DNA of 5,278 nt from Collinsella sp. (GTDB lineage: Bacteria > Actinomycetota > Coriobacteriia > Coriobacteriales > Coriobacteriaceae), in contig WGSQ01000119.1 in the NCBI GenBank assembly GCA_014871605.1, positions 1-5,278 on the forward strand. Direction: 5' to 3'. How positions within the stretch are numbered: position 1 is the first letter of the stretch; every line of letters begins with the position of its first letter. The position numbers and the translations under genes were made by a program. Below are positions 1 through 5,278 of this stretch, in pieces. The notes under the pieces are model-generated. The model saw only the letters and a program-made list of their open reading frames with translations, made no database searches and had not been told where the DNA came from.

Positions 1-95
1 ACGGCAAGGTTGTCGCACAGCTCGATACGCCTTGCACCGGCATCGATAGCCGCCGGCACCCGCTCAAAGTTCTCGGCACAAAACTCGTACAGCAT
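1..95 (-). CDS. cutC: CutC family protein, N-terminal 31 residues (truncated by window edge)
   Basis: Reading down from an ATG at 95-93, the frame is open to the window edge and gives 31 residues. They begin MLYEFCAENF and contain DAGARRIELCDNLAV at about 18-32 (last residue incomplete). This matches the start of the CutC family, a TIM-barrel protein: an acidic residue and Cys on the first strand, then an Ala/Gly-rich helix followed by the R-I-E-L-C strand. CutC was historically linked to copper tolerance, but its biochemical role is unsettled. A G-rich stretch (GGGGG, seven bases before the ATG) is an acceptable ribosome-binding site. The gene lies downstream of livF in the same direction but beyond a strong terminator, so it is probably transcribed separately. 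A GTGACA at 142-137 could be its -35 box, but I see no good -10. The family call rests on a short segment, and the rest of the gene lies outside the window. Confidence 0.75.
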   Translation of the reverse strand, partial: MLYEFCAENFERVPAAIDAGARRIELCDNLA

Positions 96-156
96 AGATA
101 GACCCCCAAAGACAGCAGATGTTTTCCGACGGGCATTGTCACACACCCCCATGAAG

Positions 157-219
157 TTGCGGTGGAATAGGGACTGTTTTGGCGTCTAGCGCCCCCATTT
201 AGTCCCTATTTCACCGCAA
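157..219. repeat. Long imperfect palindrome, possible dispersed REP/MITE-like element
   Basis: Arms at 157-175 and 201-219 are 19 bases each and are reverse complements at 18 of 19 positions. The single exception (165 against 211) is a G-T pair, so a plus-strand RNA would be fully paired with one G-U. The 25-base interior contains a second small hairpin (GGCG at 181-184 with CGCC at 190-193). The element lies between the livF terminator and cutC, has no coding potential and no U-tract suited to termination. The nested symmetry resembles intergenic palindromic repeats that occur in many copies per genome, but copy number cannot be seen here. It could instead be a second terminator-like or mRNA-stabilising structure. 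Confidence 0.55.
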
Positions 220-223
220 TTTA

Positions 224-260
224 AAAGGGGGCGCTGACCGGGTTGGTCAGCGCCCCCTTT
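224..260 (-). terminator. Rho-independent terminator of the liv operon
   Basis: This is a perfect 16-bp stem (224-239 with 245-260) around a 5-base loop. Its core is GC-rich (five G-C pairs in a row, then GCGCTGACC). On the minus strand the stem begins 10 bases after the livF stop codon and ends in a short T-run (226-223) followed by an AT-rich stretch. The T-run is short and partly inside the stem. The plus-strand reading has T-rich sequence after the stem too, so some bidirectional activity is possible. Confidence 0.85.
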
Positions 261-270
261 GTTGAATGGA

Positions 271-984
271 TTAACCGCCCAGATAGGCCTTGCGGACGTT
301 ATCGTCGTGCAGCAGCTCTTGACCGGTGCCGGTCATGGTGATCTTGCCAGTCTCGAGCACGTAACCGCGCGTGGCGATGGAAAGCGCCATCTGCGCGTTT
401 TGCTCGACCAGAAGCACCGTGGTACCGGCCTTGTGCAGGTCCTCGACAATCTGGAAGATCTGTTCGATCAGAATCGGCGCCAGACCCATGGAAGGTTCGT
501 CGAGCATAAGCAGTTTGGGGTTACTCATAAGGGCGCGGCCCATAACGAGCATCTGCTGCTCGCCGCCCGAAAGGGTGCCAGCGACCTGGCGACGGCGCTC
601 CTTCAGGCGCGGGAACTGCTCGTAGACGCGCTCGAGGCCCGGAGCCACCGTAGACTTGGGCTGTGTATAGGCGCCCATCTCCAGGTTCTCCTCGACCGTC
701 ATTTGCAAAAAGGCGCGACGGCCCTCGGGCACCTGGGCCAGGCCCTTGCCCACCAGCTTGTCGGCGGGCGTATGGGTAATGTCCTCGCCCATAAACTTGA
801 TGGAGCCGGTCTTGGAACGCAGCAGGCCCGAGACGGTCTTGAGCGTCGTGGACTTGCCGGCGCCGTTGGCACCGATCAGAGCCACGATCTCGCCCTCGTT
901 GACGTTAAAGGAGATGTCCTTGATGGCGTGGATGGCGCCGTACCAGACGTTGATGTTGTAGACGGAAAGCATCGGCTCTGCCAT
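271..984 (-). CDS. livF: Branched-chain amino acid ABC transporter, ATP-binding protein LivF
   Basis: This is the second of two ATPase subunits that power uptake on the cytoplasmic face of the membrane. The product is 237 residues, the usual LivF length. Visible motifs are Walker A GANGAGKST (38-46), a Q-loop glutamine (Q84) followed by the LivF hallmark VPEGRR (85-90), ABC signature LSGGE (138-142), and Walker B LLMLDE (158-163) with catalytic E163. The switch position normally held by histidine reads VEQN, with Q195; this substitution is typical of LivF rather than a defect. The ATG at 984 directly abuts the livG stop codon and is preceded by a GGGGGAG ribosome-binding site six bases upstream, so translation is probably coupled to livG. 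It is the last gene of the operon and ends ten bases before the terminator stem. The family assignment is secure; the transported substrate is inferred from the operon. Confidence 0.97.
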   Translation of the reverse strand: MAEPMLSVYNINVWYGAIHAIKDISFNVNEGEIVALIGANGAGKSTTLKTVSGLLRSKTGSIKFMGEDITHTPADKLVGKGLAQVPEGRRAFLQMTVEENLEMGAYTQPKSTVAPGLERVYEQFPRLKERRRQVAGTLSGGEQQMLVMGRALMSNPKLLMLDEPSMGLAPILIEQIFQIVEDLHKAGTTVLLVEQNAQMALSIATRGYVLETGKITMTGTGQELLHDDNVRKAYLGG

Positions 985-1845
985 TTAGTTCTCCCCCTTA
1001 TCCTGCTTGCCCAGATATGCCTCGATAACGGCGTCGTTGTTCTGGATCTCCTCGGCCGTGCCCTTGGCAATGACCTTGCCAAAGTTGAGCACGCAGATGC
1101 CCTCGCAGATGTTCATAACAAGCGACATATCATGCTCGATAAGCATGATGGCGATGCCGAAGGTGTCACGAATCTTGACGATGTTCTCCATAAGCTCCGC
1201 GGTCTCGGACGGGTTCATGCCGGCGGCAGGCTCATCGAGCAGCAGCAGCTTGGGGTTGGTGGCAAGCGCGCGGACGATCTCCAGACGACGCTGTGCGCCG
1301 TAAGGCAGCGATCCGGCCTGCTCATTTGCCAGGTGTTCCATATCAAAAATGGACAGCAGCTCCATGGCGCGCTCGTGGGCGGCCTTCTCGTGCTTCCAAT
1401 ACGTCGGCAGGCGCAGCACGCCCTCAAAGCCGGAGTAGCGCTCCTGGTTGTGCAGGCCGACCTTAACGTTGTCCTCCACCGTCATGGTGTTGAACAGGCG
1501 AATGTTCTGGAACGTACGGGCAATACCCATGCGGTTGACCTGGTAGACCGACTTGCCCGAGGTGTCCTCACCGTCGAGCAGGATGGTGCCGTGCGTGGGC
1601 TGGTACACCTTGGTGAGCAGGTTGAAGACCGTGGTCTTGCCGGCACCGTTGGGGCCGATGAGACCGGCGATCTCGGTCTTGCCGATAGTCAGGCTAAAGT
1701 CGTCGACCGCCTTAAGGCCACCGAACTCAATGCCCAGGTGGATGCACTCGAGTGCCGGGCGCTCGCCCAGGTCGCGGTCGGGAACGATGGCGCCAGAAGG
1801 ATACGGGACCATCTTGCCCTTCTTGAACTCAAATTTACTGGGCAT
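985..1845 (-). CDS. livG: Branched-chain amino acid ABC transporter, ATP-binding protein LivG
   Basis: This is the first ATPase subunit, expected to pair with LivF beneath the LivH/LivM channel. Using the ATG at 1845, it has 286 residues: Walker A GPNGAGKTT (64-72), Q-loop RTFQNIRLF with Q113, a divergent signature LPYGAQRR (180-187), Walker B LLLLDE (200-205) and switch histidine H238 in LIEHDM. The LxYGxQRR signature and the IEAYLGK-type C-terminus are characteristic of LivG. I chose 1845 over the upstream in-frame ATG at 1872 because a near-perfect AAGGAGGT (1861-1854) sits nine bases before it, inside any longer reading. The start overlaps the end of livM by 11 bases, implying coupled translation. 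About 25 residues precede the usual family start; they are lysine-rich (KFEFKKGK) and then Pro/Asp-containing, with no recognised domain. E. coli LivG is 255 residues. Confidence 0.96.
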   Translation of the reverse strand: MPSKFEFKKGKMVPYPSGAIVPDRDLGERPALECIHLGIEFGGLKAVDDFSLTIGKTEIAGLIGPNGAGKTTVFNLLTKVYQPTHGTILLDGEDTSGKSVYQVNRMGIARTFQNIRLFNTMTVEDNVKVGLHNQERYSGFEGVLRLPTYWKHEKAAHERAMELLSIFDMEHLANEQAGSLPYGAQRRLEIVRALATNPKLLLLDEPAAGMNPSETAELMENIVKIRDTFGIAIMLIEHDMSLVMNICEGICVLNFGKVIAKGTAEEIQNNDAVIEAYLGKQDKGEN

Positions 1846-2914
1846 CGGCTGCCACCTCCTTCTTGGAAGCAAAGCGGTCCTTGACGCGACCGAAGAACGC
1901 CTTGAGCTGCGGGTTGTTGGTAAAGATCATGACCAGAATCAGCACGATGGCGTAGATGAGCATGCGGTAGTCCGAGAACTGACGGAGCAGCTCGGGAAGC
2001 ACCGTGAGCAATGCCGCCGCGATGACGGAGCCGCGCATATTGCCCAGACCGCCCAGGACCACGAACACCAGGATGAGGATGGACGTGTTGAAGTCGAACT
2101 TGGTGGCGGAGAGCTGCGAGAAGTTACCGCCGAACAGGGCCCCGGCAGCACCGGCGAGGGCAGCGGAAACCACGAAGGCGATCATGCGGTACTGGGTGAC
2201 GGAGATGCCCACGGACTCGGCAGCAATCTTGTTGTCGCGCACGGCCATGATGGCACGACCGGTACGGCTGCGAACCAGGTTGAGTACAATCACGAGCGCA
2301 ACCATGACCAGGATGGCACCGGCGAGGAAGGTCGAGTACGTCGACACACCCGAGGCGCCCTGGGCGCCCTTGATGATGGCGGTGCCGTCTTCGAGCAGGT
2401 GCAGGTCGTCGATCGTAGAGTTGCCCGTGATGTTAAAGATCACATGCAGGCCGCGGGAGTCGACGCCCACGATAAGGCAAGTGACGATCTCTTTGATGAT
2501 CTCGCCAAAGGCCAGCGTCACGATAGCCAGGTAATCGCCGCTCAGGCGAAGGACCGGGATACCGATCAAGAAGCCCAGGATGGCGGCAGCGAAGGCGCCG
2601 ACCACGATGCTGATGATAAGGCGTACCGGATCGGAGGGAACGGCGCTCTCAAGGGCGACCGCGGTGACGATGCCCGTATAGGCACCGACGCTCATAAAGC
2701 CCGCATGGCCCAGCGACAGGTCGCCCGCGATGCCGACGACGAGGTTGAGGGAAATGGCCATGACGATGTAGGCCGTAATGGGAACCAGCTGGCCGGCGAT
2801 CATGCGCGGGATCATATGGTTGGACTGCATAAAGAACACAATGGCGAAGGCCACGATGCACATGGCGTACGTGACAAAGTCGTGACGCGTCTGCTTGTCT
2901 TTAAGAAACTTCAT
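1835..2914 (-). CDS. livM: Branched-chain amino acid ABC transporter, permease LivM
   Basis: This is one of the two integral-membrane subunits forming the translocation path. The 359-residue product is strongly hydrophobic, with several predicted membrane spans from about residue 14 onward. Family landmarks are SLNLVVGIAGDLSLGHAGF (about 55-73), RLSGDYLAIVTLAFGEII (about 122-139), the cytoplasmic coupling segment GRAIMAVRDNKIAAESVGI (about 218-236) that docks on an ATPase, and VLGGLGNMRGSVIAAALL near the C-terminus. A hydrophilic loop at about 145-190 is longer than I expect. The C-terminus is short and charged. The start is ambiguous: ATG at 2914 has AGGTGA five bases upstream, while a GTG at 2923, immediately after the livH stop, has GAGAAGG five bases upstream and would add three residues. 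I prefer the ATG. The end overlaps livG by 11 bases. Confidence 0.96.
   Translation of the reverse strand: MKFLKDKQTRHDFVTYAMCIVAFAIVFFMQSNHMIPRMIAGQLVPITAYIVMAISLNLVVGIAGDLSLGHAGFMSVGAYTGIVTAVALESAVPSDPVRLIISIVVGAFAAAILGFLIGIPVLRLSGDYLAIVTLAFGEIIKEIVTCLIVGVDSRGLHVIFNITGNSTIDDLHLLEDGTAIIKGAQGASGVSTYSTFLAGAILVMVALVIVLNLVRSRTGRAIMAVRDNKIAAESVGISVTQYRMIAFVVSAALAGAAGALFGGNFSQLSATKFDFNTSILILVFVVLGGLGNMRGSVIAAALLTVLPELLRQFSDYRMLIYAIVLILVMIFTNNPQLKAFFGRVKDRFASKKEVAADAQ
1854..1861 (-). promoter_or_regulatory. Ribosome-binding site that fixes the livG start inside livM
   Basis: AAGGAGGT is an almost full complement of the 16S rRNA 3' end and lies within the last codons of livM, nine bases before the livG ATG at 1845. 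It makes the upstream in-frame ATG at 1872 unlikely. Confidence 0.8.
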
Positions 2915-2923
2915 AACGCTCAC

Positions 2924-3805
2924 CTACACCTTCTCGGGGACGTACTTGCCCAAGAGGCCGGCAGGCTTGACGAGCAGGACGATGATCAAAACACCAAAGA
3001 CGATGGAGTTGGCAAGGCTCGTGGAAATGTAAGCCTGCGCCATCGCCTCGATGATGCCAATGAGAATGCCGCCGACAAAGGCGCCGGGGATGGAGCCGAT
3101 GCCGCCGAAGACGGCGGCGTCGAAGGCCTTGATGCCAGGCATGGCACCCGTCGTGGGCTGCAGGACCGGCGAGTAGGAGCACAGCAGCACGCCGGCGATG
3201 GCGGCAAGGGCAGAGCCGATGGCAAACGTCATCGAGATGGTGCGGTTGACGTTGATGCCCATCAGCTGAGCGGCAGCTTTGTCCTCGGACACGGCGCGCA
3301 TGGCTTTGCCCATCTTGGTCTTACCTGTAAAGAACATCAGGCCGGCCATGATAACCAGGCAGGCGACGATGGTGACGAGCGAGACGGCGCTTACGTTGAA
3401 CTTGGCCAAGAACTCCGGCACCTGGAAGGTGACGAGCGAAGTGAAGTTCTTGGGCGTGGCGCCCCACAGAAGCTGCGCGGCGTTCTGCAAGAAGTAAGAC
3501 ACGCCGATAGCCGTGATCAGAACGGCCAGCGGGCCTGCTTGGCGCAGCGGCTTATAGGCCAGACCCTCAATGAGAACACCGAGAACCGTGCAGACCACAC
3601 AAGAGAGAACTACAGATGCCCAGCCCGGGAGGCCGAGATACGACGTGGCGCAGAACGAGACATAGGCACCGACCATGATGACGTCGCCGTGAGCGAAGTT
3701 CAGCATCTTGGCGATACCGTAGACCATGGTGTAGCCCAACGCGATGATGGCGTAGACGCTGCCCATGGACAGGCCGTTGACTAGGTATTGGATAAAGACC
3801 GTCAT
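2924..3805 (-). CDS. livH: Branched-chain amino acid ABC transporter, permease LivH
   Basis: This is the second integral-membrane subunit, partner of LivM. The product is 293 residues, close to E. coli LivH (308), and hydrophobic along most of its length. It opens with the typical QYLVNGLSMGSVYAIIALG (6-24), then LNFAHGDVIMVGAY (35-48). The coupling loop TKMGKAMRAVSEDKAAAQLMG (163-183) has the EAA-like features that contact the ATPase, and FDAAVFGGIGSIPGA follows at 228-242. It ends with the family's VLLVKPAGLLG. The frame is open up to an ATG at 3898 and another at 3814, but the AAAGGGGG at 3822-3815 touches the 3814 ATG and lies nine bases before the 3805 ATG. The latter also begins exactly where family homology starts. 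The gene follows livK after a 139-base gap with stem-loops and ends next to livM. Confidence 0.96.
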   Translation of the reverse strand: MTVFIQYLVNGLSMGSVYAIIALGYTMVYGIAKMLNFAHGDVIMVGAYVSFCATSYLGLPGWASVVLSCVVCTVLGVLIEGLAYKPLRQAGPLAVLITAIGVSYFLQNAAQLLWGATPKNFTSLVTFQVPEFLAKFNVSAVSLVTIVACLVIMAGLMFFTGKTKMGKAMRAVSEDKAAAQLMGINVNRTISMTFAIGSALAAIAGVLLCSYSPVLQPTTGAMPGIKAFDAAVFGGIGSIPGAFVGGILIGIIEAMAQAYISTSLANSIVFGVLIIVLLVKPAGLLGKYVPEKV

Positions 3806-3814
3806 GTTCCACAT

Positions 3815-3823
3815 CCCCCTTTC
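3815..3823 (-). promoter_or_regulatory. Ribosome-binding site that fixes the livH start
   Basis: GAAAGGGGG ends nine bases before the ATG at 3805 and directly abuts the in-frame ATG at 3814. Spacing therefore favours 3805 and rules against the longer readings that begin at 3814 or 3898. Confidence 0.7.
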
Positions 3824-3851
3824 GAATAGGTTTCCAGTTGATGTATGAAAC

Positions 3852-3871
3852 AGGGACGTTACATCGTCCCT
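3852..3871 (-). other. Stem-loop 2 in the livK-livH gap
   Basis: A perfect 7-bp stem (AGGGACG at 3852-3858 with CGTCCCT at 3865-3871) closes a 6-base loop. On the minus strand it follows the larger stem-loop by ten bases and is succeeded by GTTTCATAC, only a weak T-run. It may add to partial termination or to protection of the upstream livK message. It lies 29 bases upstream of the livH ribosome-binding site and does not include it. Confidence 0.5.
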
Positions 3872-3881
3872 AGATACCAAG

Positions 3882-3913
3882 CAAGCAGGGAAGGCCAAAA
3901 CCTCCCCTGCTTG
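3882..3913 (-). other. Stem-loop 1 in the livK-livH gap, likely mRNA stabiliser or leaky terminator
   Basis: Arms 3882-3894 and 3901-3913 form a 13-bp stem with a 6-base loop. The one imperfect position (3891/3904) is a G-U pair in minus-strand RNA but an A-C mismatch in plus-strand RNA, so the structure is best formed in the liv transcript. It begins 31 bases after the livK stop. No T-run follows, so it is not a classical full terminator. By analogy with binding-protein operons, such structures commonly protect the 3' end of the binding-protein message and raise its level over the permease genes. Confidence 0.6.
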
Positions 3914-3944
3914 GGATCAAAACCGCTCTATGTAAGGCGGCTTA

Positions 3945-5132
3945 TTAGGCCTGTACGTACTTGCCGTCGGTGATGACGTACGCCGTCGGGTCCTTCTGGA
4001 CCTGGCCCTTGTCGTTCCAGGAGAGCTTGCCAGTCAGACCGTCAACAGTAATGTTGCGCATAGCCTCGGGAAGCTTCTCGGCAACCTCGGTGGGGTCGGC
4101 GTCGACGCCCAGGCCGGCCTCCTTGAGGGCCTCGACCACCGCATGCACGCCGTCGTAGGCGTCGGCGGCAAACTGGTCGGGGGTATCGCCGTACTTATCT
4201 TTGTAAGCGTTGACGAAGTCGGCGTTCTTCTCGTCGTCGGCGGAGAACGGGGTCATGAGCAGCAGACCCTCGGCAAGAGAGGTGTCGAAGCCCTCAACGC
4301 CCAGGATGCCGTCCATGCCGTCGCAGCCCATCATCTTGACGTCGTAGCCCATGTCCTTGGCGTTCTTGAGCAGGACGGACGCCGGCGTGTAGTAGATCGG
4401 CGCAAAGATCATGGTGGCGCCTGCCTGCTTGGCCTTGGTCAGCTGGTTGGTAAAGCTCGTGGCGGAGTCGTCCTTAAAGGTCTCCTCGTCGACAATCTCG
4501 AGCTTGGACTTAGCGGCCTGGGCCTTAAAGGAATCTGCGATGCCCGAAGAATAGGCGTCGCCGGAGTTATAGAACAGCACGAACTTCTCGTCCGCATATT
4601 TCTCTGCCAGGAACTTGGCAGCGTTGACACCCTGGTTGGGGTCGGTAAAGCAAACCTGGAAGACGCAATCCTTGCCCTTGGTAACGTCCTCGGAAGACGC
4701 GGACGGGGTGATCATGAACGTCTTGGGGTCGTTACCGCACTCTGCGGCAACGGCGACCGACGCACCCGTGGTGGTCGGACCGACGAGGGCCTGCATGCCC
4801 CAGTCGAGCAGGGTGTTGAAGGCGTTGACGGCCTTCTCGCCATCGGCCTGGTCGTCCTCGGCCTTGCTGGCAAGCGGCAGCTCCTTAGTCGAGAAATCCT
4901 TGCAGCCAAGCTCGACAGCCTGTGTAACGGACTTGCCGTAGGACGCGTTGGCGCCGGTCAGCGGGCCGATGGTGCCGATCTTAAACGAAGCGTCGCCCGA
5001 CGCGGAACCGCTGTCGCCGCCGTTGGAGGAGCAGCCAGCTAGAATGGACATCGCCCCCAGACCTGCTGCGCTCGCGATAACGCTCCTGCGATTCATAACA
5101 GGGTTCAATGACTTACCGGTGAGGCTCGACAT
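3945..5132 (-). CDS. livK: Branched-chain amino acid ABC transporter, substrate-binding lipoprotein LivK
   Basis: This extracytoplasmic receptor captures the amino acid and hands it to LivH/LivM. The product is 395 residues. The first 34 form a lipoprotein signal: MNRR at 13-16, a hydrophobic stretch, then lipobox LAGC with C34 as the lipidated residue, followed by a Gly/Ser/Asp linker to about 49. The rest is a type I periplasmic-binding fold (Peripla_BP_6-like): FKIGTIGPLTG (50-60), EDDQADGEKAVNAF (92-105), LVGPTTTGAS (116-125), MITPSASSEDVT (140-151), FYNSGDAYSSG (187-197) and IYYTPASVLLKNAKDMG (246-262). D271 in GCDGMDG occupies the region of the ligand-contacting Glu of E. coli LIV-binding protein. 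The ATG at 5132 is supported by AGAGGAGA six bases upstream; the ATG at 5096 has no such site. It ends in tandem TAA TAA stops. The ligand is inferred from the operon, not proven. Confidence 0.96.
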   Translation of the reverse strand: MSSLTGKSLNPVMNRRSVIASAAGLGAMSILAGCSSNGGDSGSASGDASFKIGTIGPLTGANASYGKSVTQAVELGCKDFSTKELPLASKAEDDQADGEKAVNAFNTLLDWGMQALVGPTTTGASVAVAAECGNDPKTFMITPSASSEDVTKGKDCVFQVCFTDPNQGVNAAKFLAEKYADEKFVLFYNSGDAYSSGIADSFKAQAAKSKLEIVDEETFKDDSATSFTNQLTKAKQAGATMIFAPIYYTPASVLLKNAKDMGYDVKMMGCDGMDGILGVEGFDTSLAEGLLLMTPFSADDEKNADFVNAYKDKYGDTPDQFAADAYDGVHAVVEALKEAGLGVDADPTEVAEKLPEAMRNITVDGLTGKLSWNDKGQVQKDPTAYVITDGKYVQA

Positions 5133-5138
5133 GCGGCT

Positions 5139-5146
5139 CTCCTCTC
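5139..5146 (-). promoter_or_regulatory. Ribosome-binding site of livK
   Basis: GAGAGGAG on the minus strand ends six bases before the ATG at 5132, the strongest site in the leader. It supports the start that includes the 12-residue stretch before the twin arginine. Confidence 0.8.
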
Positions 5147-5153
5147 AAATCTC

Positions 5154-5174
5154 GTCGGGTTTCGGTTACCCGAC
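5154..5174 (-). other. Leader hairpin just upstream of the livK ribosome-binding site
   Basis: A perfect 7-bp GC-rich stem (5154-5160 with 5168-5174) encloses a 7-base loop. Its 3' foot is seven bases from the Shine-Dalgarno purines. It does not sequester the site and lacks a T-run, so it is more likely a 5' stabilising structure than an attenuator. Confidence 0.5.
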
Positions 5175-5185
5175 AGGCCATCCTT

Positions 5186-5199
5186 CGCCGTGTTCGGCG
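5186..5199 (-). other. Small leader hairpin
   Basis: CGCCG at 5186-5190 pairs with CGGCG at 5195-5199 around a 4-base loop. It lies in the predicted livK leader, upstream of the 7-bp hairpin. It is short and could be a chance occurrence in GC-rich sequence. Confidence 0.3.
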
Positions 5200-5221
5200 T
5201 TCGCAAAATAGTAGACGCTTT

Positions 5222-5255
5222 AGTTGAGAAAAGTGGCGATTATTTCAACTTTTCT
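5222..5255. promoter_or_regulatory. Overlapping inverted repeats, candidate operator
   Basis: Two nested inverted repeats occupy this AT-rich stretch. AGTTGA (5222-5227) faces TCAACT (5245-5250), and AGAAAAGT (5227-5234) faces ACTTTTCT (5248-5255). The second pair has eight-base perfect arms whose centres are 21 bp apart, two turns of the helix, as expected for a dimeric repressor or a pair of dimers. The repeats cover the candidate -10 box and start site of livK, so binding here would block transcription. Lrp-type or other amino acid-responsive regulators would be plausible, but no regulator gene is in the window. Confidence 0.35.
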
Positions 5256-5268
5256 TTTGTTTTGCCCA
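5239..5268 (-). promoter_or_regulatory. Candidate sigma-70-type promoter of the liv operon
   Basis: On the minus strand TGGGCA (5268-5263, four of six matches to the -35 consensus) is followed after 18 bases by AATAAT (5244-5239, five of six to the -10). A TG one base before the -10 gives an extended -10 motif. Transcription would start near 5232, giving a leader of about 100 bases. The surrounding sequence is the most AT-rich in the window. An alternative TTGAAA (5248-5243) lacks a good -10 at the right distance. Confidence 0.45.
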
Positions 5269-5278
5269 TTTATCCATA

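Noticed and set aside
96..156. Promoter for cutC (GTGACA at 142-137)
   Set aside because: The -35 resemblance is good, but no sequence at 16-18 bases downstream resembles a -10 box, so I did not list it as a feature.
259..1884. Plus-strand reading frame of 541 codons opposite livF and livG
   Set aside because: It is antisense to two ATPase genes with complete motifs, has no family resemblance, and crosses the terminator and both genes; a shadow frame.
1553..3784. Long plus-strand reading frame (743 codons) opposite livG, livM and livH
   Set aside because: Its translation is a low-complexity run rich in Asp, Gly, His, Ala and Arg with no recognisable domain. It is the antisense of well-supported genes and arises from their GC-rich codon use.
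3806..3898. Longer LivH beginning at 3898
   Set aside because: The 31 extra residues are not hydrophobic or family-like, they would span the second stem-loop, and the ribosome-binding site points to 3805.
5113..5181. 22-codon reading frame in the livK leader as a possible attenuator peptide
   Set aside because: Its purine-rich site touches the ATG with no spacer, it has only one Val pair of codons and one Leu, and no terminator or antiterminator pair follows.
5208..5248. Alternative livK promoter using TTGAAA (5248-5243) or TACTAT (5213-5208)
   Set aside because: The two boxes are too far apart to work together (29 bases between them), and neither has a suitable partner at normal spacing.

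Overview
The window holds one complete branched-chain amino acid (leucine/isoleucine/valine-type) ABC uptake operon, entirely on the minus strand, plus the first 31 codons of a cutC-like gene at the low-coordinate edge. The GC-rich coding sequence, AT-rich promoter region, lipoprotein-type binding protein and purine-rich Shine-Dalgarno sequences suggest a high-GC Gram-positive anaerobe. A gut Coriobacteriia member such as Collinsella is my best guess, inferred from general resemblance only.

Read in the direction of transcription (high to low coordinates), the layout is as follows. Positions 5278-5133 hold a candidate promoter with an overlapping inverted repeat, then a leader with two small hairpins. 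livK (5132-3945) encodes the substrate-binding lipoprotein. A 139-base gap (3944-3806) contains two stem-loops. Then come livH (3805-2924) and livM (2914-1835), the two membrane permeases, and livG (1845-985) and livF (984-271), the two ATPases. The last four genes are packed with abutting or overlapping ends. A strong hairpin terminator (260-224) closes the operon. A second, long imperfect palindrome (219-157) follows, and then the start of a CutC-family gene (95-1, truncated by the window edge).

The five gene products form one machine. LivK is anchored outside the cell and delivers the ligand, LivH and LivM make the membrane channel, and LivG and LivF hydrolyse ATP on the cytoplasmic face. 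The gap and stem-loops after livK fit the common arrangement in which the binding protein is made in excess over the membrane and ATPase subunits. The exact ligand cannot be read from sequence; other amino acids, short amides or urea are transported by members of the same family.

I found no new system here. The points worth a second look are non-coding: the palindromic element at 157-219 and its possible alternative pairing with the terminator, the operator-like repeats over the livK promoter, and the stem-loops between livK and livH. Protein-level oddities are a basic N-terminal extension on LivG, an insertion in LivM and a twin-arginine lipoprotein signal on LivK.
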